Assembly (NCBI RefSeq): GCF_026914185.1
Contig: NC_070569.1
Location: 2,232,001-2,296,000, forward strand
Direction of reading: 5' to 3'
Source: Puccinia triticina
Taxonomy: Eukaryota > Basidiomycota > Pucciniomycetes > Pucciniales > Pucciniaceae
Length of the DNA stretch: 64,000 bases
Under the pieces are notes generated by a model that saw only the letters and a list, made by a program, of their open reading frames with translations, had not been told where the DNA came from and ran no database searches. The stretch's first letter is position 1. Each line of letters starts with the position of its first letter. Shown here piece by piece: positions 44,601 to 54,939 of the stretch. The position numbers were made by a program, and so were the translations under genes.

Positions 44601-46309
44601 TAGTGCCCTGCCATTACTGCTAAGGGCAGCTGTAACAAAGCAAAAATTGATAAAATATTGATATGGTACTGTTACTGGTATCAAATTTACCCATTTTTGA
44701 TTGAAGAATTGCCATGAAATCTGCAGCGGCGCAGCCGCCTTGGCCTCTAGTGTTATGTAAATAGGGACTGAGGCGTAACAGGGGATAAATGAGTGATACC
44801 TGTCTTGGGGTATTTCACATGTACAGTAATATTACAATGTATTGTAATCTTACTGTTTGCACGTAACTTAACTCTTATAACAACAGTACATTATGGTAAC
44901 TGTATTTAACTATGATTATCTGTAATATGATGTATAACAAGAGTACATTCTTAAGCTTGTATCTAATGATATACATATGTAATAAAGGTGTAAAGGAATG
45001 TACTATAAGTAATGTGAACAATTGCAGGTACTTGGTACGTGTAAGGTACTGTGACATGTACTCTGTGGCTGACAGTTTATGTGTTTAAGTTGGGGAGAAT
45101 CCCAAGTGGCTACAAACACAACTCCTGGTTAATTTCATGAAATGGTTGTGTAAAAGATCAGGAACAGAGCTGGGACTAATAACAACACAACATGGTTTTT
45201 GCAACTTGAATGGATAGCAAACAAATATGAAAAAGAGGCTTTGGGGGGTTGCAGCGGCGCAGCCCCCTCTACCTCTATAATTAAATAACAACACTGCCAT
45301 CCAATTCACACTTCTTTTGATCTCCTGGCTACAATGAATGATTTTTCATCAGACTTCTGATCCCACCATAACCATCTGCACACCTCCGCTGCTTTTCATT
45401 GCTGAGAGGCGGCCGGCAGGGCACAGCCCCAAGGCCTCCGGTGTCCATGGGTACGCCGTAGACGAACAAGGTCAGGGGGTTCCTGAGCATGCATGCGTGG
45501 GACGAGGGGCCACCCCTCACACACGCTACGACAGATCCCCTAGATCTGCCCGCCAGAAGGATCATTCCTATGCATGAGACACGCTAGTAGATCCAGGCGA
45601 GGATTCTCCCGCGGCTAGCCTGAGCTAGCATGACGCACATTCTCTCTCAGCCGTGAGCGACAGCTTGAGATGAGAACAGGCGTCCAAGAGGGCAGCCAGG
45701 CAGAAGAGGCGAAGGCTAATAAGTAGCCACTTGAGATAGGGACGCAAGTTTCCCTCGTGCGCCCAAGCTCTTCTGCCATCGCTGTCTCCTCACAGGGAAA
45801 TCCCTTCATTTTTTCGCTCCACCCACCCACCCTTTCAGCGGTTTTTCCCTAACTCAGAAAGGGGGTCGGGCTTGGCGCCTCATCCCCCACTCCCTGAGCT
45901 ATCAGGTTTCAGTGTCTGCTTGGGGGAAAGTGTCTTGAACTCATCTCGGTGAGGACAAAGACATTTCCTCCCTCTCGACCCACACACAGCAAGGCATATG
46001 TGAGACAAAAGGGCTCCCCCCTGAGGGGGGTAGAGCCCTTTGAGCCTTTTTTGCTGTGTCAGTCTCAGGAACCGAACACAGAGGGTATGCGGAGCGCAGC
46101 AACCGCGACTGCTTAGCAGGAGCGGGCGCGCCCGTAACCCTCCCCGGACCGGCACAAGACCGGCAGTACCATGGACAAATGTCTGAATTCTCTCTTCCCA
46201 AATTCCACCACCCTGTCTAGCTTCTGGTGTCAAGCTTGCACTCACCGCCTCCGCCCCATATACATCTGCTAAGATTGCCCACTTTGGCTGCACAGTGCAA
46301 CAGCTCCCC
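41694..46309. other. Long stretch without supported genes
   Basis: The open frames at 42341-42703 (+) and 42543-43010 (-) overlap on opposite strands, have no recognisable domains and follow local base bias. There is a G-homopolymer at about 44223-44240. A motif GCAGCGGCGCAGCC occurs at about 44724 and 45250. The part 45330-46300 has a clearly higher GC content and strong GC hairpins (for example about 46008-46040). Confidence 0.45.
43828..43887. repeat. Perfect 26-bp hairpin
   Basis: The arms 43828-43853 and 43862-43887 pair at all 26 positions around an 8-nt loop TGCTTTTG. It may be a tiny MITE or an RNA hairpin. Confidence 0.9.
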
Positions 46310-46715
46310 TGTCAGCCTTAAAGTCAACACAGCTGACCTAAAGTCTGCCTTTTTCTACTTTTTACATATGAATTACTTCATATCTTTTTCATCTTAAGAG
46401 ATTTCCTTGTTTTGACTTAATATTCTGTTTCCTCATATAATTTTAACCCCAGTTACAACTTACCAATTCTTTGTAACTCTACTCCTTCCCTGAGTTCTTG
46501 AGTTGTGGCGCGCATGCGCAGTTGTGACGTGTCAGCGCTACCAGGCGCGCCAAACCACATGTACATATGTAAATTACATAAGCAAACTGTGAAAATTCTT
46601 GTAGTCAGGATCTCCCTTGCCTGAGGAGGATCTACAGACTTCAGCACACCAGAACCACACCCCAGAAAACCCCAGGATCACCACCAAAGAGATTACCACG
46701 CTCCCAGTATACCTA

Positions 46716-46827
46716 CACCAGGAAAAAACAATCATCACTTGTCTGCAAGTGACATAGTAAAGTACAAAGGGGCCTTTTTACTTTCTCATGTCACTTGTAG
46801 GCAAGTGATCATTGTTTTTTCCTGGTG
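46716..46827. mobile_element. MITE with CTA duplication
   Basis: The inverted ends start CACCAGGAAAAAACAAT and are flanked by CTA at 46713-46715 and 46828-46830. The matching place in the right arm of the host element lacks it, which confirms an insertion. It is almost wholly one hairpin. Confidence 0.8.
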
Positions 46828-47640
46828 CTACCGTCACAGGCCCCTAGGATATTGACAGTAAGTAACCTCTTTCACTGAACCTTGTTTATCTCAGAGGTAC
46901 AACTCTGTGTCTGCTTGATTTGCTCTTCTTTTGCTGGACTTTGCCTTAACTTGATCACAGGGCTGCCCCTGCTTAACATCATTCTTTTTCTGTGGTTTTT
47001 GTAAGAAACAAACCACATAGGCTTACCCTTAAAAAACCTTGACTATCCAGAAGGAAGCTAAAAAATTGTGGCTGGATTAAACTTGTCTAATCCAGAAGCC
47101 CTCCACGTTTCTTTGGTGAGAGGAGGCTGTTGCACTCTCTAGCACAGCTTGGCAGCACTCTTCTGAAGAGGTAGCATTGCCAGTGGACGTGCATTCCCAC
47201 CAGAATAACCTTGAATATCTGCTTAATCTTGAATCTGCTCAGTCTCTTTCTCTCTCTCTCTCTCTCTTATATTTGTATTTTCTTTATCCAAAGAAATCCA
47301 AATATTGCCCCCCTTTTTCTTGTGTCCTGCTGTCACTATAGAGACTCAGGCTCACATACCCCCAGCTCTGCGCTGGCCTTTCTGGTTTGAGTATAGCCCT
47401 CACATTAAACTCCAAGTGCCGCAGCATGGCCGCCTCCAGCCTTTGCTTTGCTCCATTCTGAATGAAAGCACTCTTGCCCTCTGCCTCACTTCTGATTTTC
47501 TTTGCCTCCAGATTACATACGCAAGCCCTGCAATCCATAGCACCGCGCACCTGATTGCTCCCCGGACACTTGGAAGTCCGCTCTGGATTACAAAACCACA
47601 GCGGTGTTACTAGATTTGCTAGAAACTCCGTGTGTTATCA

Positions 47641-47887
47641 CACTGCAAAAAAAACTGTGTCAACTGTGAGCAGTTGACATGTGGTAACTCTGAGGAAGCT
47701 TGTGGTATTACACCAGCCTTACTCAAGGTTTGACTCAACCCAAGCTTCAAGGCACAGTCACTGGGCACCTTGCACAGTGACTGTGCCAACAAAGGCACTT
47801 GCGCATCCAGGTGGAGTTACAATGGCAGCTTGACTCGAGTATCCTGCGTGTCAACTGCAAGCAGTTGACCAAGTTTTTTTTGCAGTG
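47641..47887. mobile_element. CACTG-ended MITE with TCA duplication
   Basis: Inverted ends CACTGCAAAAAAAACT, flanked by TCA (47638-47640 and 47888-47890). Near each end is a palindrome GTCAACTG-N4-CAGTTGAC. The middle has a 13-bp perfect inverted pair GGCACAGTCACTG. The CACTG end and 3-bp duplication fit the CACTA/EnSpm group. Confidence 0.8.
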
Positions 47888-48278
47888 TCAATGAATACTT
47901 TCTCAGGATTCAGGTGAGAAAGCTGGTTGAGTTTTTTTGAGTGGTAGGAATATGGTTTCAGACCTAGTCATCCCAGAAGAGACCTCTCAACCAGTGTGAG
48001 CCTGTGTCTCTTATGTGACAGCAGGACACAAGAAAAATGGATGGGCACTGCTTGGATTTCTTGGGATAAAGAAATAACAAACAGTAAGAGAAAAAGAGAG
48101 AGAGAGAAAGAGATGATCTGAGAGATGATATTCAAGGTTCTGTTGACCTGTAGGTGGGAACTAACATCCACTAGCAATGCTACTCCTTAAGGGAGTGCTG
48201 CCAAGCTGTGCCAGAGATTGCAACAGCCTCTTCTCACAATGGAAACGTGGAAGGTATCTGAATTAGACAAGTCTAATC

Positions 48279-48622
48279 TGTTAAGCTAGTCAACCGGTGT
48301 TTCCTATCTTAGTCTCTCTTTGTATGCTTGTCACATGTCTGTCATTTCACATCACCTGTCACATATCACTACTCTACCTGAGACAGCGCACGTGGAAGGT
48401 CCCTTTCCTCATCCTTCCACAACCATCACCCACTCGTCTCCACCTCGTGTCCGCTGATCTCAGGTAGAGTCCTTTGTTTTCTCTTTCTTCTCTTTTTCTC
48501 TCTCTTCTGTTTCTTTTCTTCTCCTTGTGACTGATCTTGTGCAATGATATAATCCTTCCACAACCATCACCCACTCGTCTCCACCTCGTGTCCGCTGATC
48601 TCAGCCCCAGTCTAGCTCATCA
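48279..48622 (+). repeat. Copia left LTR
   Basis: Starts TGTTAAGC, ends CTCATCA. A 53-bp segment is duplicated inside (48411-48463 and 48552-48604); the stretch 48464-48604 starts GTAGAG, is pyrimidine-rich and ends TCTCAG, so it looks like an intron. Confidence 0.95.
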
Positions 48623-48640
48623 GGTTATGAGCCCGCGCTA
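48623..48640 (+). other. Primer binding site for half of initiator tRNA-Met
   Basis: Directly after the LTR comes GGTTATGAGCCCGCGC. Its complement GGGCTCATAACC is the anticodon arm (CAU) of eukaryotic initiator tRNA-Met, not its 3' end. Copia and Ty5 elements use such a cleaved 5' half-tRNA as primer. Confidence 0.75.
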
Positions 48641-48761
48641 GACGCCAGCTTTGAAGCACGACCAAGCACGTTAAAAACCGGTCTCGAACGAGTAAAGTTG
48701 TGTAACACAATCCAAAGGATCACCCACTTGCCGTCATACTTAGACGTACTTACCTCTCATA

Positions 48762-51700
48762 ATGTCGGTTCCCACCGGTTCCAAACCGGCACCAACATTA
48801 AACCTAGGAGTCGGCCTAGCCGATGAGCCGTCCACCACCAAACTCCCGGGCGCAAAAATCATCCAACTCACTGCTCCGGACTCGGAGTCAAACTACTCCC
48901 ACTGGGAGTATCAGATGATCATGCTCCTCGAAAATTTCAATATCGACTACGTTATTTGTCCGGTTAAGCCTGAGAATCGCCCAGCCAACTGGGAGCGAGA
49001 CAACAAAGCCGTCTGCACTCTCATCTCTCAAGTTGTCGACCCGGCTAACTTCCGGTATACCAAACCTAATCGAAAGGATGCTGCGAAATCATGGGAGGCG
49101 CTCCGGGCTGCCCATCAAGATTGCTCCGCAGGTGGTCGCATGTATTGGCTCCGCAAGCTCTCCGTCTGCAAAATGGAGACCGAGGACATGCTAGATCACA
49201 TCGATACCGTCGAGAAGATAGCCGAGAAACTCAACCCCCTAATCACCCACGAAAACCCTCTCACCCTTGATGAGCTGCATGCTACCGCCCTCATCAACTC
49301 CCTGCCCAATGACTGGGTCAACTGCGTGTCTTCACTGATGAATGACGCGAGCATCTCGGTGGAAAAGGTGGTCATGGCCCTGAAGAGCGAATACTTGCGC
49401 CGCAAGACTCATGACAGTACCGAGCCGGTATTGGTCTCCTCAACCAAGGCAAAGCCTCCCACCAACAAATCCCAATCTAACTCTTGACATCGGCGAGATC
49501 GACCCCCACGCGACACCACCCGCCATTGTGACTTCTGTAATGTCGACGGCCACGACCTCCTCAACTGTAACAACACCCGAAGCATCCTGAACGAACATAA
49601 GAAGAATCAAAAGCCTCGTGGTGACTCGGCCGATTACGACAAGCGTCAAGGGACCTCGAACAAGTCAACCGCTCGAGCTGGACGCACCTCTGCTGCTACC
49701 CTAGGACAGTCAACGCACACCTACCCCGACGATGACGAGTCCGACTACTCCGACCCCGACATCATCGTCAAAGCCGGCAATGCTGTGGCCTCTCTCTCAG
49801 CCTCGTTCGGTCCCTCACCCACAGGAGATTCAAACATAGACTCCGGGTGCTCGATGTCGATGACGCCTGACTCCTCCGCACTGTCTAGTCTCAAACCCGA
49901 CCGCACACCCGTCCGTCTGGCCGACAACTCCACGGTTGAAGCCACCCACAGAGGACGCTCCAGGCTCCCAATCGACGGAGATAAGTCCATCGACACTCTC
50001 GTGGTTCCCGCTCTTCATGAACCCCTCCTCTCAGTTGCAGGTCTCTGCGACGGAGGTCTCACGGTGGTGTTCACTCCAACCTCGTGCGACTTCTATAACT
50101 CTTCTGATGTCCAGGTCAACGGCAATCTCGTCGGGAGGGGTTACAGAAGGGGAAACCTCTTCTACCTACCGGCCGAGCCTGTGAGCTCCTACTCCTCTTC
50201 TACTCTCAACCCCAAATCCGTAGACAACTCTCTCCTCGGCTACCACTTTCGTTTTTCCCACCTCAGTCTGAAGCCTCTCAAATCTGTGCTGAAACACCAC
50301 AACATTTCTCCCTCAGTGATGAACGAGATAGAAGTCCAGCAATGCCCAGTGTGCGTACAGTCAAAGATGCACCGCAAGGCGTTCAAATCTCGGTCTCCAT
50401 ATCGATCCTCTTCTCCCGGACAACTCATACACTCGGACGTTGGCTCATACAAGGTAGTGTCAAGAGAGGGATACAAATATTTCATTACATTTGTGGACGA
50501 CTGCTCCAAATTCCTTGTTGTCTTCCCTATGAAATATAAAAGTGATTCGTTTGCGTGCTTCAAACTCTTCCGTGCACAATTTGAGAAATCTGGTCGACAC
50601 AAAATCCTCGCTCTACGCACTGACAATGGTGGCGAGTATGTATCTTCGGAATTTTCATCATATCTGGCATTGGCAGGCATCAGACATGATCCCGGGCCGC
50701 CCCACTCGCCCGAACTAAATGGTGTAGCCGAAAGGACGAACCGGACCATTGGCAACCTGGTGAGATCATCCCTCCTTCAGGCCAGACTCCCCAAATCATT
50801 CTGGGTAGATGCCTTGCGCCACGCGATCTACCCCTATAATTCCTTCCCATGCAACACCCCTAGGGGTTTTCACTCCCCAAATTCGATTGTAGAACTTCCG
50901 GCGGTAGACCTCAAATCACTTCATCCCTTTGGGTGCCTCGTGTGGTACAAAGTGCCAGAGGCAAATCGAAAGAAGCTCGACAACAAAGCACGAGCATCAA
51001 TCCTACTATCATACATCTCTGACGGGAACGGATTCCGGCTCTGGGACCTCGAAAAACGCTCCGTTGTCAAGTCCCGTGATGTAATATTTCACAACTCCTC
51101 ATTTCCCTACGGAGCAAAGCTGAACTCCCCACCAAACCCCATTACCGTAGAGGTCTTGTGGCCCACGCCTGCAGACGATCCCCGGCGGAAGCACGTTACA
51201 GCAGACAATCAAGACTCCAACGCATGTCTAGACTCGGGCAACGACACCGCTCCTCGAACAGCAACACCGGATCTCCCCATCCTCGATATTCCACTACGCC
51301 CCAGGTTTGATAGGAGACTTACGGCCTCCATTCACGCTCCAGGGAACGCACCACGCTCTCCGGTGGTAATCTCTTCAGACTCAGACTCGCCAGGCAGCTC
51401 TCCATCCAACTCTCCTTCAAGAATATCAACTGGAAGCTCTCAAAAAGAGGATATCTCAATCATATCCCTTCCTCCCCTTGCTTCTCCTCCCCCACCGCAA
51501 CCGTCCGTGCCGCGTTCTCATTTGCTATCACCTTCTCCACGTTCCCGTACTCTAGCATCCTCGCCTTCCCCGCCAGCCAAGCCATAAAGCAACCCCACTC
51601 CCCTGCCACCACCGAAGCCAGCAACTCCACCGCCTAGACGCAGATCTACTAGAGACCGCAAAGCCCCGGACCGCTACGGTCAATGGGCGAAAAACACAAG

Positions 51701-53258
51701 TGCGGATCCGGACGTCAACACACCGAAAACCTGGCGCCAGCTTATCAAATCCCCCAACAAACACCGCTGGCTCAAAGCAGCAGAAGAAGAGTTCGCATCT
51801 CTCATTGGCATGCAGACCTGGCGTCTTGTACCCCGTCCCAAAAAGAGACGCATTATCAAATCAAAGTGGGTATTCAAGGTCAAAAGAAGACCGGACAATA
51901 CCATCCAGAAACTCAAGGCCAGGCTCGTGGCTATGGGTTACTCACAGATTCAAGGCCTCGACTATGATGAGGTATTCTCCCCCACTCTCAGACTAGAAAC
52001 TCTCCGACTAATCTTCTCTCTTCTAGCCGCCCGTGGCTGGAAAGGGAGGCAAGTCGATTTCAAAACCGCATTCCTCAACGGTCATCTAGACAAGCCCATC
52101 TTCATGGAACAGCCCCCTGGCTTCGAGGATCCTCAACACCCCGACTGGGTCTGTGAAGTGAGTCGATCCCTTTACGGCCTAAAACAGTCCCCCCGCCAGT
52201 GGAACATCGAGCTCCATAAGGCGCTTCTGGATCTTGGTCTTACAAACTCAAAGTACGACCCCACTCTTTACTTCAAGCTCACGGGCGGTAAACTCGTTGG
52301 CGCTCTCACCACCCACGTCGACAATCTTGCAATCGTGCGTGAACCAAGCTTTGTTGACTCTATAATCTCGGCAATCGGCAAGCGTTTCAAGGTGGGGGCC
52401 GATGAGGAGCTAAACCACTTTCTATCTCTCAAGATCTCCAGGGACGCCCCAAACAAACACATTTTCCTGAATCAATCTCACTACATCAGTGAGATATGCG
52501 CGAGATTCCTGGGCGACAAACACGTGCCGGTGGCCACACCTACCGACGCCAACTTCAAGAACCTGGGTCAACGCTCCAAGCTCGACCCCCCATCTCCGGG
52601 CCCCTACCCTCAACTGATTGGATCCCTCCTGTGGGTGTCTCAATGTACCCGCCCAGACATTTCCTTCGCCGTCAACCGACTCTCCCAACACCTCCGCGAC
52701 CCCTCAGAAGACCATTGGTTTGCAGGCCTGAGGATACTCAACTACCTGGTCACCACCAAAGACCTGAAACTCCGACTTGGGGGCGAACTTGACTTCTCTG
52801 GATACTCCGACTTGGACTGGGCGGAGGATCGAGACAACCGTAGATCAACCTCCGCGTACACGTACAGAGTCGGCGACGGGGCTATCTCATGGAAGTCGCG
52901 GAAACAGGCCACCGTCTTGCTATCAAGTACCGAGGCGGAATACAAGGCCCTCTCCGACTCATGCAAAGAGGGCCTGTGGCTGCGCCACCTCCTGACCGAA
53001 CTTCACCTCCGACCAGACACCGCCATCCCCCTCCATGTTGACAATGAGGGAGCCGAGGCTCTCGCCAGAAACCCTGAGCACCATGCGCGGACGAAGTACA
53101 TCCACGCAAGATATCACTTTATTCGAGAGTGCGTGCAAGAAGGCGAGGTCTCCCTGCTCCATGTCTCAACATCCGACATGCTTGCAGATATGCTAACCAA
53201 ACCGCTGCCGCGAGTGGCTCTGGAACGCCATCGTCTCATGTTTGGAATTGTTCCCTGA
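48762..53258 (+). pseudogene. Copia Gag-Pol polyprotein with two nonsense codons
   Basis: A single frame of 1,498 codons starts at ATG 48762. TGA at 49485-49487 and TAA at 51585-51587 interrupt it, and the frame continues after both. Domains in order: Gag (48.8-49.5 kb), a CCHC zinc knuckle CDFCNVDGHDLLNC (about 49532), protease (DSGCS, about 49840), integrase (HxxxH/CPVC, then DVGSY, DNGGEY and the Glu of NGVAER), RT (about 51.8-52.7 kb) and RNase H (DLDWAED; ends MFGIVP). The RT box reads HVDN where V-D-D is expected, so the second catalytic Asp is replaced by Asn. Both stops can come from C-to-T changes (CGA and CAA). The copy is probably dead but could be moved by proteins of a sister copy. 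Confidence 0.9.
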
Positions 53259-53426
53259 ATCTCTCATCCTATTTCTCCTTTAACTCTCTCCTTCTCTCCC
53301 ACCACATATCTCCTCTCCCATTTTCCCTAAACCCCTCTTTTCCATTCCTTGTTTCTCCCTCTAAACTCCTTTTTTTTTCCATTCCTTATTCCTTTTTTTT
53401 TCTCTCTTTCTTTCTTCCATGTGTAC

Positions 53427-53438
53427 AGCAAGGGGGGG
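53427..53438 (+). other. Polypurine tract of the copia element
   Basis: The purine run AGCAAGGGGGGG ends next to the TG of the right LTR, the usual place for plus-strand priming. Confidence 0.75.
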
Positions 53439-53782
53439 TGTTAAGCTAGTCAACCGGTGTTTCCTATCTTAGTCTCTCTTTGTATGCTTGTCACATGTCT
53501 GTCATTTCACATCACCTGTCACATATCACTACTCTACCTGAGACAGCGCACGTGGAAGGTCCCTTTCCTCATCCTTCCACAACCATCACCCACTCGTCTC
53601 CACCTCGTGTCCGCTGATCTCAGGTAGAGTCCTTTGTTTTCTCTTTCTTCTCTTTTTCTCTCTCTTCTGTTTCTTTTCTTCTCCTTGTGACTGATCTTGT
53701 GCAATGATATAATCCTTCCACAACCATCACCCACTCGTCTCCACCTCGTGTCCGCTGATCTCAGCCCCAGTCTAGCTCATCA
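53439..53782 (+). repeat. Copia right LTR
   Basis: Base by base the same as the left LTR as far as I can see, including the duplicated 53-bp segment and the intron-like stretch. Followed by TAATC. Confidence 0.95.
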
Positions 53783-54458
53783 TAATCAGCCACAATTTTT
53801 TAGACTTCTCTGTGGATAGTCAAGGTTCTTTAAAGGGAAACCTATGTGGTTTGTTACTGACAAAAACCACAGAAAAAGAAAGGATATGAAGTGATTTGAT
53901 CCTTGAGAGTAGATGTCTAGAGGTATATGTACCTGTGATCAAAGAGGAGAGAAGCAAACAAGAGAGGAGAGAAAGCAGTCAAAGAGACAGAGAGGAACTC
54001 CTCTGAGATAAGCAATGGTCAATGAAAAGGGTACTAACTGTCAATATTCCTGTGGGTAATACTGGGAGTGTAGTGGCCTTGTTCTGGTGATTCTGGGTTG
54101 TCTGGAGGTGTGGTTCTGGTCTGCTGAATTCTGTAGATCCTCCTCAGGCAAGGGGGATCCTTAATTCAAAAATTTTCACAGTTTGCTTATGTAATTTACA
54201 TATGTACATGTGGTTTGGCGCGCCTGGTAGCGCTGACACGTCACAACTGCGCATGCGCGCCACAACTCAAGAACTCAGGGAAGGAGTAGAGTTACAGAGA
54301 ATTGGTAAGTTGTAACTAGGGTTAAAATTGCATGAGGAAACAGAATATGAAGTCAAAACAAGGATATCTCTTAAGATGAAAAACATATGAAGTAATTCAT
54401 ATGTAAAAAGTAGAAAAAGGCAGACTTTAGGTCAGCTGTGTTGACTCTAAGGCTGACA

Positions 54459-54939
54459 ACCAGGGTATTTTGAATTCTGCAATCAAATTTCCTGTGTATC
54501 ACTTTGGCATTGAAGATGCTAATGATTCCACATTTTCACATTGAAGCAACATGGTGGTACTGGGGTGGGGTGGACTTGAAGGTGCCTAAGGTATAAATGA
54601 ATGCAAGATTACTGACCTTTTCAGTTCAATAATGTGGCTTAGTGAAATTATAAATTATTTTTCAGAAGGGGGAACCATGCAAAATTGAACTGAATACCAG
54701 GGGCCAGATTGATAAAATGCAAGAATGAAAGCTTGAATAAAGTATCTCTTCTATGCATTTCTGAAAAAGAAATACACTATCTTTATCAAGAGGGTGCAAA
54801 ATGAAAGATAGTGAAATGGATAGGGAAGTAAAAGTATGACCTGTTTGTCACACACTGAGCAAAATAATATAGACATGTCTTGAAAAATATCACATGATTC
54901 TGAGGGGATTTTAATGCTATTGATCTATTTTAAGTAGTT
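54459..54939. other. No supported gene; 3' flank of the secreted-protein gene
   Basis: AT-rich unique DNA between the inverted-repeat element and the stop codon of the minus-strand gene. Confidence 0.5.

Larger units (their letters stand above)
48279..53782 (+). mobile_element. Full-length Ty1/copia retrotransposon
   Basis: The 5,504-bp element has two 344-bp LTRs that I find identical by eye, perfect TAATC duplications (48274-48278 and 53783-53787), a primer site, a polypurine tract and one long gag-pol frame with integrase before RT. It sits in the right arm of a larger inverted-repeat element. The identical LTRs point to a recent insertion. Confidence 0.96.
46310..54458. mobile_element. 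Non-autonomous element with ~1-kb inverted arms, nested inserts
   Basis: The ends are inverted TGTCAGCCTTA. The left arm runs 46310 to about 47356 and the right arm about 47995 to 54458, less the copia insertion (48279-53787). Each arm is about 0.93-0.96 kb without inserts. The centre (about 47357-47994) has no convincing gene. The left arm holds a MITE (46716-46827) missing from the right arm; the right arm holds the copia element. I see no target duplication of the whole. Confidence 0.8.

Noticed and set aside
45550..45575. GAAGGATCATT, like the 3' end of 18S rRNA
   Set aside because: The surrounding bases do not match rRNA, so the 11-bp match is chance.
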